From: Pseudomonadota bacterium
GTDB lineage: Bacteria; Pseudomonadota; Gammaproteobacteria; Burkholderiales; Rhodocyclaceae
NCBI GenBank assembly: GCA_008501585.1
Contig: QQUN01000043.1
Span: 1 to 45,103, forward strand
DNA length: 45,103 bases
Reading direction: 5' to 3'
This document shows, piece by piece, positions 35,162 to 45,045 of the stretch. How positions within the stretch are numbered: position 1 is the stretch's first letter; every line of letters begins with the position of its first letter. Under the pieces are notes generated by a model. It was not told the DNA's origin. It ran no database searches and was given only the letters and a program-made list of their open reading frames with translations. A program made the translations under genes and the position numbers.

Positions 35162-36253
35162 TCAGACGTTGAACAGGAAGTTCAGCACATCACCGTCCTG
35201 CACCACGTAGTCCTTGCCCTCGGCGCGCATCTTGCCGGCTTCCTTGGCGCCCTGCTCGCCACCAAAGGTGATGAAATCATCGTAGGCGATGGTCTGGGCG
35301 CGAATGAATCCACGCTCGAAGTCGGTGTGGATGACGCCCGCGGCCTGCGGTGCGGTATCGCCCACATGGATGGTCCAGGCCCGCACCTCCTTCACCCCGG
35401 CGGTGAAATAGGTCTGCAGGCCGAGCAGACGGTAACCGGCGCGGATCAGGCGGTTCAGGCCCGGCTCCGCCAGCCCGAGATCTTCGAGGAAGGCTTTTTT
35501 GTCCTCATCGTCGAGGTCGGCCAGTTCCTGTTCGATCTTGGCGCACACGGCGACCACCGGTGCGCCCTCGCTTTCGGCCAGCGCCTTGAGGCGGTCCAGG
35601 TGCGGGTTGTTCTCGAAACCATCCTCGAGCACATTGGCCACATACATGGCCGGCTTGATGGTGAGCAGGCACAGCGGGCGGATCAGTTCGACCTCGTCCG
35701 CCGACAGCCCCAGCGTACGGACGGTGCGGCCCTCGTTCAGGTGCGGCAGCAGGCGCTCGAGCACCTCGACCAGTTTCTTGGCGTCCTTGTCGCCGGCGCG
35801 CGCCTTCTTGTTCTCGCGGTGCAGTGCCTTTTCGACCGCGGACAGATCGGCGAGCGCCAGTTCAGTGACGATGGTTTCCATGTCGGCAATCGGGTCCACC
35901 CGGCCGGACACATGCACCACATTCTCGTCGTCGAAGCAGCGCACCACGTTCACGATGGCATCGGTTTCACGAATATTGGCCAGGAACTGGTTCCCCAGGC
36001 CCTCGCCCTTCGATGCACCGGCGACCAGGCCGGCAATATCGACAAACTCCACGATGGCCGGCTGCACCCGTTGCGGCTTGACGATGGCCGACAACGCGTC
36101 GAGGCGCGGATCGGGCACTTCAACGATGCCGACGTTCGGCTCGATGGTGCAGAACGGGTAGTTCTCCGCCGCAATGCCCGATTTCGTCAGGGCGTTGAAC
36201 AGCGTGGACTTGCCAACGTTGGGCAAACCGACGATGCCGCATTTCAGACTCAT
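35162..36253 (-). CDS. ychF: Redox-regulated ATPase YchF (Obg-related)
   Basis: A 363-residue P-loop protein, the exact usual length of YchF. G1 is [16 protein letters not shown]3 [21 protein letters not shown], and the TGS-like C-terminus carries [12 protein letters not shown] and [23 protein letters not shown]. YchF/OLA1 prefers ATP over GTP and associates with ribosomes and stress responses. The ATG overlaps the pth stop by four bases, which is the usual pth-ychF coupling. Confidence 0.97.
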   Translation of the reverse strand: MSLKCGIVGLPNVGKSTLFNALTKSGIAAENYPFCTIEPNVGIVEVPDPRLDALSAIVKPQRVQPAIVEFVDIAGLVAGASKGEGLGNQFLANIRETDAIVNVVRCFDDENVVHVSGRVDPIADMETIVTELALADLSAVEKALHRENKKARAGDKDAKKLVEVLERLLPHLNEGRTVRTLGLSADEVELIRPLCLLTIKPAMYVANVLEDGFENNPHLDRLKALAESEGAPVVAVCAKIEQELADLDDEDKKAFLEDLGLAEPGLNRLIRAGYRLLGLQTYFTAGVKEVRAWTIHVGDTAPQAAGVIHTDFERGFIRAQTIAYDDFITFGGEQGAKEAGKMRAEGKDYVVQDGDVLNFLFNV

Positions 36254-36849
36254 GATGTCGCTTCCTTGGCGCGCCCGGGGCGCGTATTGATCTTCTGCGT
36301 GGCAACCTCGAAGGCGCCGCGCGCAATGTCGGGCCACGCCAGCAAGGCGCGATCCATGGCCACCGCGATGGCCTCGTGTTCTTCCTTGCGCGGCGGCTTG
36401 AGTACATAGCTCACCACCGCGTTGCGATCACCCGGGTGGCCAATGCCGAGGCGCAGGCGCCAGTAATCGTGCGTGCCGCTGTGCGATGAAATGTCTTTCA
36501 GGCCATTGTGGCCGCCGAGACCGCCGCCGAATTTCAGGCGCGCATGCCCGGGCGGCAGATCGAGTTCGTCATGCACCACCAGGATCTCGTCCGGCGCGAT
36601 CCGGTAGAACCGGGCCAGGGCACTGACGGACTGTCCCGAACGGTTCATGAAGGTATCGGGCATCAACAGCCACAGGCCATCCGGCCCCTTGGCGACCTGG
36701 CCGTGAAAACGGCTCTCGCGATTGAAGCGCAGGCCGAGATCTGCGGCAAGGCGCTCACAAAACCAAAACCCGGCATTGTGCCGGGTTTCGGAATATTCGG
36801 CCCCGGGGTTCCCGAGGCCGACAATCAGGCGCGGAGGCTTTGAACTCAT
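36250..36849 (-). CDS. pth: Peptidyl-tRNA hydrolase
   Basis: A 199-residue Pth, which frees tRNA from stalled peptidyl-tRNA. [17 protein letters not shown] holds the catalytic His (H24), [10 protein letters not shown] the partner Asp, and [15 protein letters not shown] the tRNA-binding loop. It follows rplY on the same strand by 32 bases and overlaps ychF. The cluster prs-rplY-pth-ychF is a conserved house-keeping block in betaproteobacteria. Confidence 0.97.
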   Translation of the reverse strand: MSSKPPRLIVGLGNPGAEYSETRHNAGFWFCERLAADLGLRFNRESRFHGQVAKGPDGLWLLMPDTFMNRSGQSVSALARFYRIAPDEILVVHDELDLPPGHARLKFGGGLGGHNGLKDISSHSGTHDYWRLRLGIGHPGDRNAVVSYVLKPPRKEEHEAIAVAMDRALLAWPDIARGAFEVATQKINTRPGRAKEATS

Positions 36850-36881
36850 GCGTCAATCCAATCCTGACACGCCCGAGGGCA

Positions 36882-37508
36882 TTACTCTTCGGCTGCTTCT
36901 TCGCCGCCTTCTTCACCTTCGTCCGACGTGCCGGCGTCCTTGACCTGCGGCGACAGGATGGTCACCACCACCTGGTCCGGATGGCCGTGGTCCACCACCT
37001 CGACGCCTTCGGGCAGCTTCAGGCCGGCCAGGGTGATCGAATCGCCCAGGTTCATGCCGGTCAGGTCGACTTCGATGAACTCCGGCAGGTTGCGCGGCAG
37101 GGTGGAGATTTCCACTTCGTTCAGGATGTGCGAAGCGATGCCGTGCTGGACCTTCAGGCCCGGCGCTGCGTCTTCGTTGGTGAAGTGCAGCGGCACCTTC
37201 ATGGTGATGGCCACGCCGGTCTTGACGCGCATGAAGTCCATGTGCAGCACGAGCTGCTTGTACGGGTGCCATTGCGCGTCACGCAGCACAACCTTCTCGG
37301 CCTTGCCGTCGATATCGACGTTCAGGATCGATGCGTGGAACGCTTCCTTGTGCAGCCAGTGGTACATCTCGTTGTGATCCAGAGTGACGCTGATGGCGTC
37401 CTGGTCCGCACCGAAAATGATGGCGGGCACCTGGCCTGCGCGACGCAGGCGGCGGCTCGCACTCGATCCCTGCTCGACGCGCTTGGCGGCTTTGATAGTG
37501 ATATCCAT
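36882..37508 (-). CDS. rplY: 50S ribosomal protein L25 (CTC form)
   Basis: A 208-residue L25/CTC-type protein. The N-terminal L25 domain (about 1-95) includes RRLRRAGQVPAIIFG and the 5S rRNA-binding region. A C-terminal beta domain follows (about 100-190), then an acidic tail rich in Glu (EGEEGGEEAAEE). The long CTC form differs from the 94-residue E. coli L25. The ATG has GGAG with a six-base gap. Its gene lies between prs and pth. Confidence 0.96.
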   Translation of the reverse strand: MDITIKAAKRVEQGSSASRRLRRAGQVPAIIFGADQDAISVTLDHNEMYHWLHKEAFHASILNVDIDGKAEKVVLRDAQWHPYKQLVLHMDFMRVKTGVAITMKVPLHFTNEDAAPGLKVQHGIASHILNEVEISTLPRNLPEFIEVDLTGMNLGDSITLAGLKLPEGVEVVDHGHPDQVVVTILSPQVKDAGTSDEGEEGGEEAAEE

Positions 37509-37587
37509 GACTACTCCACTTGATGACAGGCCCGTCCGCGACCAGACGGGCCGAAAAACCCCGGCGACATTGCCGCCGGGGGAAAAA

Positions 37588-38538
37588 TCAGTCCATGAAC
37601 AAGGAGCTGACCGACTCCTCGTTGCTGATGCGCAGCATCGTGTCGGCCAGCAGCGAGGCCACCGAGACCTGGCGGATGCGGCCGGTGGCGCGGGCTTCGT
37701 CACGCAGCGGGATGGTATCGGTCACCACCAGCTCGTCGAGTTCGGAATCGTTGATGCGCGAAATGGCTGCGCCCGAGAGCACCGCGTGGGTGCAGTAGGC
37801 CAGCACGCGCTTGGCACCGTTTTCCTTGAGCGCACCGGCGGCCTTGCACAGCGTGCCGGCGGTATCGACGATGTCGTCCATGATCACGCAGGTGCGGTCC
37901 TTGACCTCGCCGATGATGTTCATCACTTCCGACACATTGGCTTTCGGACGACGCTTGTCGATGATCGCCAGGTCGCACTCCATGCGCTTGGCAAAGGCAC
38001 GCGCGCGCACCACGCCGCCGACGTCGGGCGACACCACCATCAGGTCGGCATGTTTCTGCTTGTCCAGGTCGGCCAGCAGCACCGGCGCGGCATAGACGTT
38101 GTCCACCGCGATATCGAAGAAGCCCTGGATCTGGTCGGCGTGCAGGTCCATGGTCAGCAGGCGCTGGACGCCCACGGCCTGCAGCATGTTGGCCACCACC
38201 TTGGCGGTGATGGGCACGCGGGCCGAACGGGGGCGGCGATCCTGGCGGGCATAGCCGAAATACGGGATGGCGGCGGTGATGCGGCCGGCCGAGGCGCGCT
38301 TGAGCGCATCGACCAGGATCACCAGTTCCATCAGGTTGTCGTTGGTCGGAACACAGGTCGGCTGCAGAACGAAAACGTCCTTGCCGCGCACGTTCTCCAA
38401 CAGCTCGACATTGACCTCACCGTCGGAAAAACGGCCCACCGTGGCCGAGCCGAGCGCCATGCCCAGCCGACGGACCACGTCCGAGGCAAGTTTAGGATTG
38501 GCGTTGCCGGTAAAGACCATCAGGCTGCCGTGAGCCAT
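37588..38538 (-). CDS. prs: Ribose-phosphate pyrophosphokinase
   Basis: A 316-residue PRPP synthetase, which transfers pyrophosphate from ATP to ribose 5-phosphate for nucleotide, His, Trp and NAD synthesis. Conserved parts are [17 protein letters not shown], the metal/ribose loop [30 protein letters not shown] and the PRPP loop [17 protein letters not shown] lies seven to eight bases before the ATG. It lies downstream of tRNA-Gln, whose hairpin ends about 47 bases before this gene. Confidence 0.97.
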   Translation of the reverse strand: MAHGSLMVFTGNANPKLASDVVRRLGMALGSATVGRFSDGEVNVELLENVRGKDVFVLQPTCVPTNDNLMELVILVDALKRASAGRITAAIPYFGYARQDRRPRSARVPITAKVVANMLQAVGVQRLLTMDLHADQIQGFFDIAVDNVYAAPVLLADLDKQKHADLMVVSPDVGGVVRARAFAKRMECDLAIIDKRRPKANVSEVMNIIGEVKDRTCVIMDDIVDTAGTLCKAAGALKENGAKRVLAYCTHAVLSGAAISRINDSELDELVVTDTIPLRDEARATGRIRQVSVASLLADTMLRISNEESVSSLFMD

Positions 38539-38578
38539 ACTGCTTCTCCGATGACAATCAGATTCAGATCGTGGTCGC

Positions 38579-38615
38579 AAAAACACGTCGGGCAGGCATC
38601 AAGCCTGCCCGACGT
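38579..38615 (-). terminator. Terminator hairpin after tRNA-Gln
   Basis: A 13-bp perfect stem (ACGTCGGGCAGGC pairs with GCCTGCCCGACGT, five-base loop), read on the minus strand, is followed by GTTTTTGC. It lies seven bases after the tRNA 3' end and before prs, so it could end or attenuate read-through into prs. Confidence 0.85.
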
Positions 38616-38621
38616 CCATGC

Positions 38622-38698
38622 TGGCTGGGGAGGAAGGATTCGAACCCTCGAATGCCGGAATCAAAATCCGGTGCCTTAACCGACTTGGCGACTCCCCA
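38622..38698 (-). tRNA. tRNA-Gln (anticodon TTG)
   Basis: A 77-nucleotide tRNA on the minus strand with encoded CCA. The acceptor stem is TGGGGAG/CTCCCCA, the anticodon loop ATTTTGATT has anticodon TTG (reads CAA), and the T arm contains GGGTTCGAATCC. tRNA-Gln between ispE and prs is the usual betaproteobacterial order. Confidence 0.98.
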
Positions 38699-38716
38699 AT
38701 AATCGTTTCGCGTTGA

Positions 38717-39556
38717 TCACACCGCCCAGTCGTACAGCGGATGCCTGTCGAGGCTTCTCGCTGCCCACGCCTGCCACCGTTCGGGGCACTGCGCGACAAC
38801 CTGCCGGGCCTGCGCTTCATCCCCCATGGGGGCAAACACACAAGCACCCGAACCGGTCATCCGCGCTGACGCGTACTGACTCAACCAGTCGATCGCCTCA
38901 GCGACCTGCGGGTACCGATCACACACCACCGGCTGCAAGTCATTCCGTGTGGTGTGCATCGCGAAGTCCGGCATTTTGATGATTTCCGTCGAACGCGTCA
39001 ACTCCTTCGCAGAAAAGATTTCAGCCGTCGGCACCGACACCCCCGGCGCCAGCACCACATACCATGACGGCGGCACAGCCATCGGCACCAGCGCCTCGCC
39101 AACGCCCTCGGCAAAGGCGTCACGCCCGAAGACGAAAAACGGCACATCGGCGCCCAGCGCCAAACCCAGTGTCTGCAAGCGCTCACGCGACCAATCCAGC
39201 TGCCAGAGCCGGTTGAGGGCAAGCAAGGTCGTGGCCGCATCGGAGCTGCCGCCGCCGAGTCCGCCGCCCATGGGCAGCACCTTGTCGACCCAGATATCGA
39301 CGCCTTGCGACACACCCGCCGCCGCCTGCAGCCGGCGCGCGGCCCGCACCACCAGGTCGTCTTCGGCCGGCACGCCCGGCACCGCCGTCATCCGCACGAT
39401 GTCGCCATCGGCCCGGCATCGAAACCGCAGGGTGTCACCCCAGTCGAGCAGGCGGAAGGCGGTCTGCAGGAGATGGTAACCATCGGCCCGGCGGCCGACG
39501 ACATGCAGAAAGAGATTGAGCTTGGCCGGCGCCAGGCAGGTGAGCGCGTCGGTCAT
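38717..39556 (-). CDS. ispE: 4-diphosphocytidyl-2-C-methyl-D-erythritol kinase
   Basis: A 279-residue GHMP kinase of the MEP isoprenoid pathway. [19 protein letters not shown] has the catalytic Lys region. [17 protein letters not shown] (96-112) is the ATP loop, LGADVPFFV holds the catalytic Asp, and [13 protein letters not shown] is the C-terminal motif. The ATG at 39556 overlaps the lolB TGA (ATGA), which decides against a GTG two codons earlier. It is the only MEP gene in the window, so it does not by itself link to the RuBisCO-like locus. Confidence 0.97.
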   Translation of the reverse strand: MTDALTCLAPAKLNLFLHVVGRRADGYHLLQTAFRLLDWGDTLRFRCRADGDIVRMTAVPGVPAEDDLVVRAARRLQAAAGVSQGVDIWVDKVLPMGGGLGGGSSDAATTLLALNRLWQLDWSRERLQTLGLALGADVPFFVFGRDAFAEGVGEALVPMAVPPSWYVVLAPGVSVPTAEIFSAKELTRSTEIIKMPDFAMHTTRNDLQPVVCDRYPQVAEAIDWLSQYASARMTGSGACVFAPMGDEAQARQVVAQCPERWQAWAARSLDRHPLYDWAV

Positions 39557-40119
39557 TGCCACTGGTCGATCAGCAGTTTCAGGCTCACGTCACCACGCGA
39601 GACTTCGACCAGACGGGTCGGCGCATCAAACCCGTCGGCAGCATAGCCGCGATAGCGCACCTCCCAGCCCTGCTCGACCACCCGCACCGGCCGCCCGAAC
39701 GGATCGCGCTCGCGAACATCGTCGAGGTCGATGACGCCCGCCTGCACCCAGCGTGGCAACACGGCCACCGGCACATCTGCCCCCAGCATGCGCGCCAGCA
39801 GTTCGTTGAGCGGCGCCACATGCCGCGCCCCGTCGGCCAGTTGCAACACGGCCACACCACCTGAAGATTCCAGCTCGGCCACGGTCTGCCCCAGGGGCGA
39901 GAAGAACTGCCAGCGGTCTTGCCCTTCGGCATGCTGCCAGGCAAATCGACCATGCACCGCCTCCTCGCCGCGCTGGGCGGCAAGACGGCCCGATACATTG
40001 AAGGACGACAGTACCGGGCGTTGCAGCATCGCCTGTGGCGACGGCAGGGGCACGGTCACGGGCGTTGCACATCCGGCCACTACCAGGGTGGCCGCACACA
40101 CCAGGAGCGCGCGGATCAC
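39553..40119 (-). CDS. lolB: Outer-membrane lipoprotein receptor LolB
   Basis: A 188-residue lipoprotein with the lipobox VAGC at C17 after a short signal peptide ([13 protein letters not shown]). The body has the LolB pattern: [25 protein letters not shown], a [14 protein letters not shown] strand, and a hydrophobic loop near [11 protein letters not shown]. LolB receives lipoproteins from LolA and inserts them in the outer membrane. The GTG start overlaps the TPR gene's TGA by four bases, and the stop overlaps ispE. Confidence 0.92.
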   Translation of the reverse strand: MIRALLVCAATLVVAGCATPVTVPLPSPQAMLQRPVLSSFNVSGRLAAQRGEEAVHGRFAWQHAEGQDRWQFFSPLGQTVAELESSGGVAVLQLADGARHVAPLNELLARMLGADVPVAVLPRWVQAGVIDLDDVRERDPFGRPVRVVEQGWEVRYRGYAADGFDAPTRLVEVSRGDVSLKLLIDQWQ

Positions 40120-41861
40120 AGGCCGAACCGGCGCATGACCGCCTTCAGCGTATCGTTCTCCGGATGCTTGCCGGCAGCGGCCTGCCAGGTCTGGCGAGCC
40201 GTTGCCTGGTCGCCCAGCGCCCAGATGACTTCGCCCAGGTGCGCGGCGATCTCCGGATCGTCGCGCAAGGTGTAGGCCTTTTCGAGAATGCTGCGGGCGT
40301 CGGCCAGATGCCCCTGGCGGAAACGCACCCAGCCGAGGCTGTCGAGAATGAACGGATCGCCCGGGGCCAGCGCCACCGCCTTGCGAATCAGTTGCTCGGC
40401 CTCCTCCAGGCGCAGGCCACGGTCGGCGAGCGAGTAGCCGAGGGCATTGTAGGCATGGGCGTAGTCGGGCTTGAGCGCGATGAGCTTGCGCAACCGCCCC
40501 TCCATGGCATCGATGCGCCCCATTCGCTCGAGCAACATCGCCGACTCGTACAACAGGTCGGCATTGTCCGGCTCGCGCTGCAATCCGCCATCGGCCACCT
40601 GCAAGGCGGTTTCGATCTGCCCGGCATCGCGCAACATCTGCGCCTCCAGCAACAGATAGCTCATCCGCTCGTCGCTGCCCTCGCCCAGCGCCTGCAGGCG
40701 CGCACGGGCCTCGTCCAGGGCGCCGCCCTGCGCCAGCATGCGGGCAATCTGCAGCTGCGCACGCTCACGGCGTGGCGGCTGGGCCACCGTCTCGTAGTGG
40801 GCCAGCGCACCGGCTTGATCGCCGCGCGCCTCGAAGATCTGCCCCAGCGCCATCTCGATGGCGTCCTTGTCCGGGTAGCCGCTGCTCTGCAAGACCTCCA
40901 GATGCTGCTCGGCGCCCGGCAAGTCCCCCATTTCGAGGGCGATCATGGCAGCGGCGTAGCGTGAGGACTGATCGTCAGGTTCCTGGATCAAGACCAGCTC
41001 AAAGGCCGCACGCGCTTCGGCATATTGCTTGGTACTGACCAGGGCGCGGCCATAGGCGCGCTGCCCCTGCAGGCTGTCGGGATGCCGGGCCAGATACCCG
41101 GCCAGCGTGCTGACCGCTGCCGCCGGATCGGTGCCGTGCTGGATCTGCGCCTTGAGCAGCAGCGGCTGGTCCCAGTCGGGGCGCAGCCGGATGGCCTCAT
41201 CGAGTGCCGCCAGGCTGGCCGCTTCGTCCCGCGCCGCGAAGGCCGCATGGGCCCGGGCAAAATGGGCTTCGCTGTAATCGAGGTAAGGCTCGGTGACCCG
41301 GTCGACAATCTGCCGCGCCGCCCCCTTGTCGGGCATGCGGGCGAGCACGCGATTGAGGCTGAGCAAATCCCCCGGCAAGCGGGCGCCGGAGGTGGCCAGC
41401 GCCTCGGCCAGGCGCATGGCGATCTGCTCGCTGGAAACATTGGCACCGCCGAGGGTGCCCGCCAGCACACGCTTGGCGTCGGTCGACTCCGGGTCCAGTT
41501 CGACCCACACGCCAGCGGCCTGCTGCGCGGCATCCATCCGGCGCGCGTAAAGGGCCATCTCGGTGGCCCGCTGGGCGACACGCACGTCGCGCGTCAGCTG
41601 CAGCAACTCAAGATAGACCGGCACCGCGACGTCGACGCGACCACGGGCGCCGGCAATTTCGGCCAGCAGCACACCGTAGAGCACCTGGGGCGTGAGTTCC
41701 TGCCCCGGCATGCCCACCTGCGGGATCGGCTCACCCGCCACCGGCTCAGGCACCGGCTCGGGCACGACCGGCTGCGCCAGCGCCGCACAGGGGGCAAAGC
41801 CGGCAGCCATCAGCAAGGCCAGGCGAAGCAGCGGCCGACGGAGCGTCGAAGTCAAAGACAT
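40116..41861 (-). CDS. Exported tetratricopeptide repeat protein
   Basis: A 581-residue TPR protein with a Sec signal peptide (MSLTSTLRRPLLRLALLMAAGFAPCAALA) and a Pro/Glu-rich linker, then repeated 34-residue TPR helices from about residue 45 to the end, such as AYNALGYSLADRGLRLEEAEQLI and DSLGWVRFRQGHLADARSILEKA. Periplasmic or outer-membrane-linked location is likely. It is the first gene of a coupled TPR-lolB-ispE unit, the usual order in betaproteobacteria, and is divergent from mutM. The function is not established. Confidence 0.9.
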   Translation of the reverse strand: MSLTSTLRRPLLRLALLMAAGFAPCAALAQPVVPEPVPEPVAGEPIPQVGMPGQELTPQVLYGVLLAEIAGARGRVDVAVPVYLELLQLTRDVRVAQRATEMALYARRMDAAQQAAGVWVELDPESTDAKRVLAGTLGGANVSSEQIAMRLAEALATSGARLPGDLLSLNRVLARMPDKGAARQIVDRVTEPYLDYSEAHFARAHAAFAARDEAASLAALDEAIRLRPDWDQPLLLKAQIQHGTDPAAAVSTLAGYLARHPDSLQGQRAYGRALVSTKQYAEARAAFELVLIQEPDDQSSRYAAAMIALEMGDLPGAEQHLEVLQSSGYPDKDAIEMALGQIFEARGDQAGALAHYETVAQPPRRERAQLQIARMLAQGGALDEARARLQALGEGSDERMSYLLLEAQMLRDAGQIETALQVADGGLQREPDNADLLYESAMLLERMGRIDAMEGRLRKLIALKPDYAHAYNALGYSLADRGLRLEEAEQLIRKAVALAPGDPFILDSLGWVRFRQGHLADARSILEKAYTLRDDPEIAAHLGEVIWALGDQATARQTWQAAAGKHPENDTLKAVMRRFGL

Positions 41862-42027
41862 TTCAAATCCCGGGAATCGGTGAATCAAGCAGGTTGTTGC
41901 CCAGCGGCATCACCCATCGCTTTGGAGTGCACTTTGTGCGGCTGGTTCGCGGGATGTTAGCAGTTTCGCGGTTTCGGGCAAGCCAGTCGGCACGCATACA
42001 ATGCCATATTCACCGCTGGATTCGCCC

Positions 42028-42840
42028 ATGCCCGAACTACCCGAAGTCGAAACCACCCGGCGCGGCCTTGCGCCCCACCTGGTCGGCCACACGGTCCGCC
42101 GTGTGACGGTGCGCTGCGCCCAGCTGCGCCGGCCGGTGCCAACACAACTCGAGACCGTGCTGCGCGGCCAACCCCTGCGCGACCTGACACGGCGGGCAAA
42201 ATACCTGCTGTTTGGCTTCGACACCGGCATACTGCTCGCCCACCTGGGGATGTCGGGCAGCCTCCAACTCGTCTCGCCGACCACCGCACCGGGAAAGCAC
42301 GACCATGTGGACCTGGATTTCGGCCATCTCACGCTGCGCTACCGCGACCCGCGCCGCTTCGGCATGCTGCTGTGGCTGGATCCGGCGGACGACGACTCCC
42401 CCCTGCGCGATCTCGGCCCGGAGCCCCTGGAAGCCGCCTTCAATGGCGACTGGCTGCACAGGCAGACGCGGGGGCGCAAGACACCGATCAAGACCTGGCT
42501 GATGGACAACCACAATGTGGTCGGCATCGGCAACATCTACGCCGCGGAGAGCCTGTTTCGCGCCCGCATCCACCCGCTGACGCCCGCCGGCCGGCTGGGC
42601 CCCCGCCGCTGCGACCGGCTGGTGCAGTGCATCCGCGAGACCCTGACCGACGCCATCGCGGCGGGCGGCAGCACGCTGCGCGACTTCGTCGGCGGCGACG
42701 GCCAGCCGGGCTACTTCCAGCAGCAATATTTCGTGTATGGCCGCGACGGCGAGCCCTGCCGCATCTGCGCCCGGCCGATCCAGCGTATCGTCCAGGCCCA
42801 GCGCGCCACCTGCTTCTGCGCCCACTGCCAGCGCCGCTAG
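42028..42840 (+). CDS. mutM: Formamidopyrimidine-DNA glycosylase
   Basis: A 270-residue Fpg/MutM that removes 8-oxoguanine and formamidopyrimidine. The N-terminus PELPEVETTRRGL has the essential Pro (after Met removal) and Glu. RRAKYLLFG supplies the catalytic lysine strand, QQQYFVYGRDGEPC leads to the zinc finger C-x2-C ... C-x2-C (CRIC and CAHC). The ATG at 42028 is fixed by the essential N-terminal Pro; an upstream start would bury it. It is divergent from the TPR gene with about 166 bases between. Confidence 0.97.
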   Translation: MPELPEVETTRRGLAPHLVGHTVRRVTVRCAQLRRPVPTQLETVLRGQPLRDLTRRAKYLLFGFDTGILLAHLGMSGSLQLVSPTTAPGKHDHVDLDFGHLTLRYRDPRRFGMLLWLDPADDDSPLRDLGPEPLEAAFNGDWLHRQTRGRKTPIKTWLMDNHNVVGIGNIYAAESLFRARIHPLTPAGRLGPRRCDRLVQCIRETLTDAIAAGGSTLRDFVGGDGQPGYFQQQYFVYGRDGEPCRICARPIQRIVQAQRATCFCAHCQRR

Positions 42841-42980
42841 CCGCCGTTCGTCGCACATCGACGACCTTCCGCGCGCTGCGGCGCTTTCCGGTTTGGATGG
42901 CGCCCGGCTCGGCGCTATGCTAGTAGCCTGCGAGAGACTCGGCCACCGTGCCGAACACGTTGACAGAGACAGGGTTCAGC

Positions 42981-44933
42981 ATGGCACTCATTGACCAGTT
43001 TTCCGAGTACAGTCGCTGGCGCGCCAATGCAGCGCGCACCGTGGGCCAGCTGCGTCACTGGCTGAGCCAGAACGAAATTGGCGACGCCCAGGGCGACTTG
43101 CGCCTCCAGTACGTGCTCGACCGCCTGGGTGAAGACAAGCTCACCGTCGCCTTCGTGGCGGAATTCTCGCGCGGCAAGTCCGAGCTGATCAACGCGCTGT
43201 TCTTCGCCGATTACGGCAACCGCGTGCTGCCCTCGAGCGCCGGGCGCACCACCATGTGCCCGACCGAGCTGCAATGGTCCGAGGGCGACACCCCGCAGAT
43301 CCGCCTGCTGCCGATCGAAACCCGCAAGGAACACGCCACCGTTGGCGAGCTCAAGCGCTTCCCCGAGATGTGGACACAGTTCCCGCTCGACACCAGCTCA
43401 TCGACAGCCTTGCAGGCGGCCCTTGCCCGCGTGGGCGAAACCCGGCTGGTCACGCCGGCCGAGGCCGAGGCGCTGGGCTTTGCGATTGACCCGCAAGGCG
43501 AAGGCGGCCTGCAACCCGACGAGGCGGGGATGATCGACATCCCCTGCTGGCGCCACGCCATCATCCACTTCCGCCACCCGCTGCTCGAGCAGGGGCTGGT
43601 CATCCTCGACACGCCGGGGCTCAACGCCATCGGCGCCGAGCCGGAGCTGACGCTCTCGCTGCTGCCCAACGCCCACGCCGTGCTGTTCATCCTGGCGGCC
43701 GACACCGGCGTCACGCAGAGCGACCTGTCGGTCTGGCGCGAGTACGTCAATGCCGGCCAGCGCCGTGATGGCCGCCTGGTCGTGCTCAACAAGATCGACA
43801 GCCTGTGGGACGGCCTGCGCGACGACGCCCGCATCAAGGAAGAGCTCGACCGCCAGGTGCAGTCCGTGGCGCGAAACCTCTCGCTGGGCGCCGAACACAT
43901 CTTCCCCATTTCGGCACAGAAAGGCCTGCTGGCCCGCATCCAGAGCGACGCCGACCTGCTCGAACGCAGCCAGCTGGTGCGCCTTGAGCGCGCACTGACC
44001 GACCAGTTGCTGCCCGCCAAGCAACAGATCGTGCGCAATGCCACCCTCGCCGAAACCGAGGACCTGGTCAGCCATGCCGACAGCCTGATGGCGACCCGCC
44101 TGACCGGCGTGCGCGAACAACTCAACGAACTGACCGAACTGCGCGGCAAGAACCAGAGCGTCATCGAGTACATGATGCGCAAGATCCGCTCGGAGAAGAG
44201 CGAATTTGAAGACGGGCTGAAGAAGTACTACGCCGTGCGCAGCGTCTTCACCAGCATGACCAACAACCTGCTCGGCCACCTGGGCCTCGACGCCCTGCGC
44301 GACGAAACCCGCCGCACCCGCGAGGCCATGCTCGACTCCAGCTTCTCGCGCGGCCTGCGCGAGGCCATGGTCGATTTCTTCAAGCACCTGCGCAGCAACC
44401 TGCGCAAGTCCTCCGACGAGGTCGAGGAAATCTCCGGCATGCTCAGCGCCATGTACAAGCGCTTCTCGGTCGAACACGGCCTCAAGCTGGCGCCGCCATC
44501 GGCCTTCTCCACCTCGCGCTACGAGCGCGAGATCGACCGCCTCGAGCAAGCCTTCAACCACCAGCTCAACACGCCGCTGGCGCTGCTCACCACCGAAAAG
44601 CACACCCTCACCCAGAAGTTCTTCGAGACCATTGCGGTCCAGGCGCGGCGCACCTTCGAGCTGGCCAATCGCGACGTGGAGCACTGGCTGCGGGCCGTGA
44701 TGTCACCACTGGAAACGCAGGTGCGCGAATACCAGCTGCAGCTCAAGCGACGGCTCGAAAGCGTCAAGCGCATTCATCAGGCCACCGATACGCTGGAAGA
44801 CCGCATCATCGAGCTGCAGCAGCAAGAGGATGCTCTGATCAAGCTGCGCACCGATCTCGACGCCGTCGCCGGCGACGTCCGCAAGGCGCTCGGCGCCGTC
44901 CCGGCGCTGACGACCGAGGCCAAGGCCGCCTGA
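42981..44933 (+). CDS. Dynamin-family GTPase
   Basis: A 650-residue dynamin-like protein. G1 is AEFSRGKSELINAL (61-74); the usual first Gly is Ala60. G2 is SSAGRTTMCPTEL, G3 ILDTPGLNAIG and G4 VVLNKIDSL. The rest is helical with a long coiled coil at the C-terminus (about 560-650). Bacterial dynamin-like proteins remodel or repair membranes. No membrane helix is visible, and the partner is unknown. AGGG lies before the ATG. It lies downstream of mutM (about 140 bases) and ends before two hairpins. Confidence 0.9.
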   Translation: MALIDQFSEYSRWRANAARTVGQLRHWLSQNEIGDAQGDLRLQYVLDRLGEDKLTVAFVAEFSRGKSELINALFFADYGNRVLPSSAGRTTMCPTELQWSEGDTPQIRLLPIETRKEHATVGELKRFPEMWTQFPLDTSSSTALQAALARVGETRLVTPAEAEALGFAIDPQGEGGLQPDEAGMIDIPCWRHAIIHFRHPLLEQGLVILDTPGLNAIGAEPELTLSLLPNAHAVLFILAADTGVTQSDLSVWREYVNAGQRRDGRLVVLNKIDSLWDGLRDDARIKEELDRQVQSVARNLSLGAEHIFPISAQKGLLARIQSDADLLERSQLVRLERALTDQLLPAKQQIVRNATLAETEDLVSHADSLMATRLTGVREQLNELTELRGKNQSVIEYMMRKIRSEKSEFEDGLKKYYAVRSVFTSMTNNLLGHLGLDALRDETRRTREAMLDSSFSRGLREAMVDFFKHLRSNLRKSSDEVEEISGMLSAMYKRFSVEHGLKLAPPSAFSTSRYEREIDRLEQAFNHQLNTPLALLTTEKHTLTQKFFETIAVQARRTFELANRDVEHWLRAVMSPLETQVREYQLQLKRRLESVKRIHQATDTLEDRIIELQQQEDALIKLRTDLDAVAGDVRKALGAVPALTTEAKAA

Positions 44934-44947
44934 ACGAGGTGCGATCA

Positions 44948-44977
44948 TAAAAAAAGCGAGGCCGAAACGCCTCGCTT
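44948..44977 (-). terminator. Hairpin with minus-strand U-run
   Basis: AAGCGAGGC-CGAAAC-GCCTCGCTT (9-bp stem) with A7 in front on the plus strand, so the U-run is on the minus strand. It would stop transcripts coming from the right, beyond the window, from running into the GTPase gene. Confidence 0.75.
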
Positions 44978-44989
44978 CAGACTGCTGAC

Positions 44990-45020
44990 AAAGCCCTGGC
45001 CTTCTGGCCGGGGCTTTTGT
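44990..45020 (+). terminator. Plus-strand terminator after dynamin-like gene
   Basis: AAAGCCC-T-GGCC-TTCT-GGCC-G-GGGCTTT, an interrupted 11-bp stem, followed by TGTCT. It probably ends the dynamin-like transcript. Confidence 0.75.
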
Positions 45021-45045
45021 CTAATTGGGACACGCTCTTTGCGCG

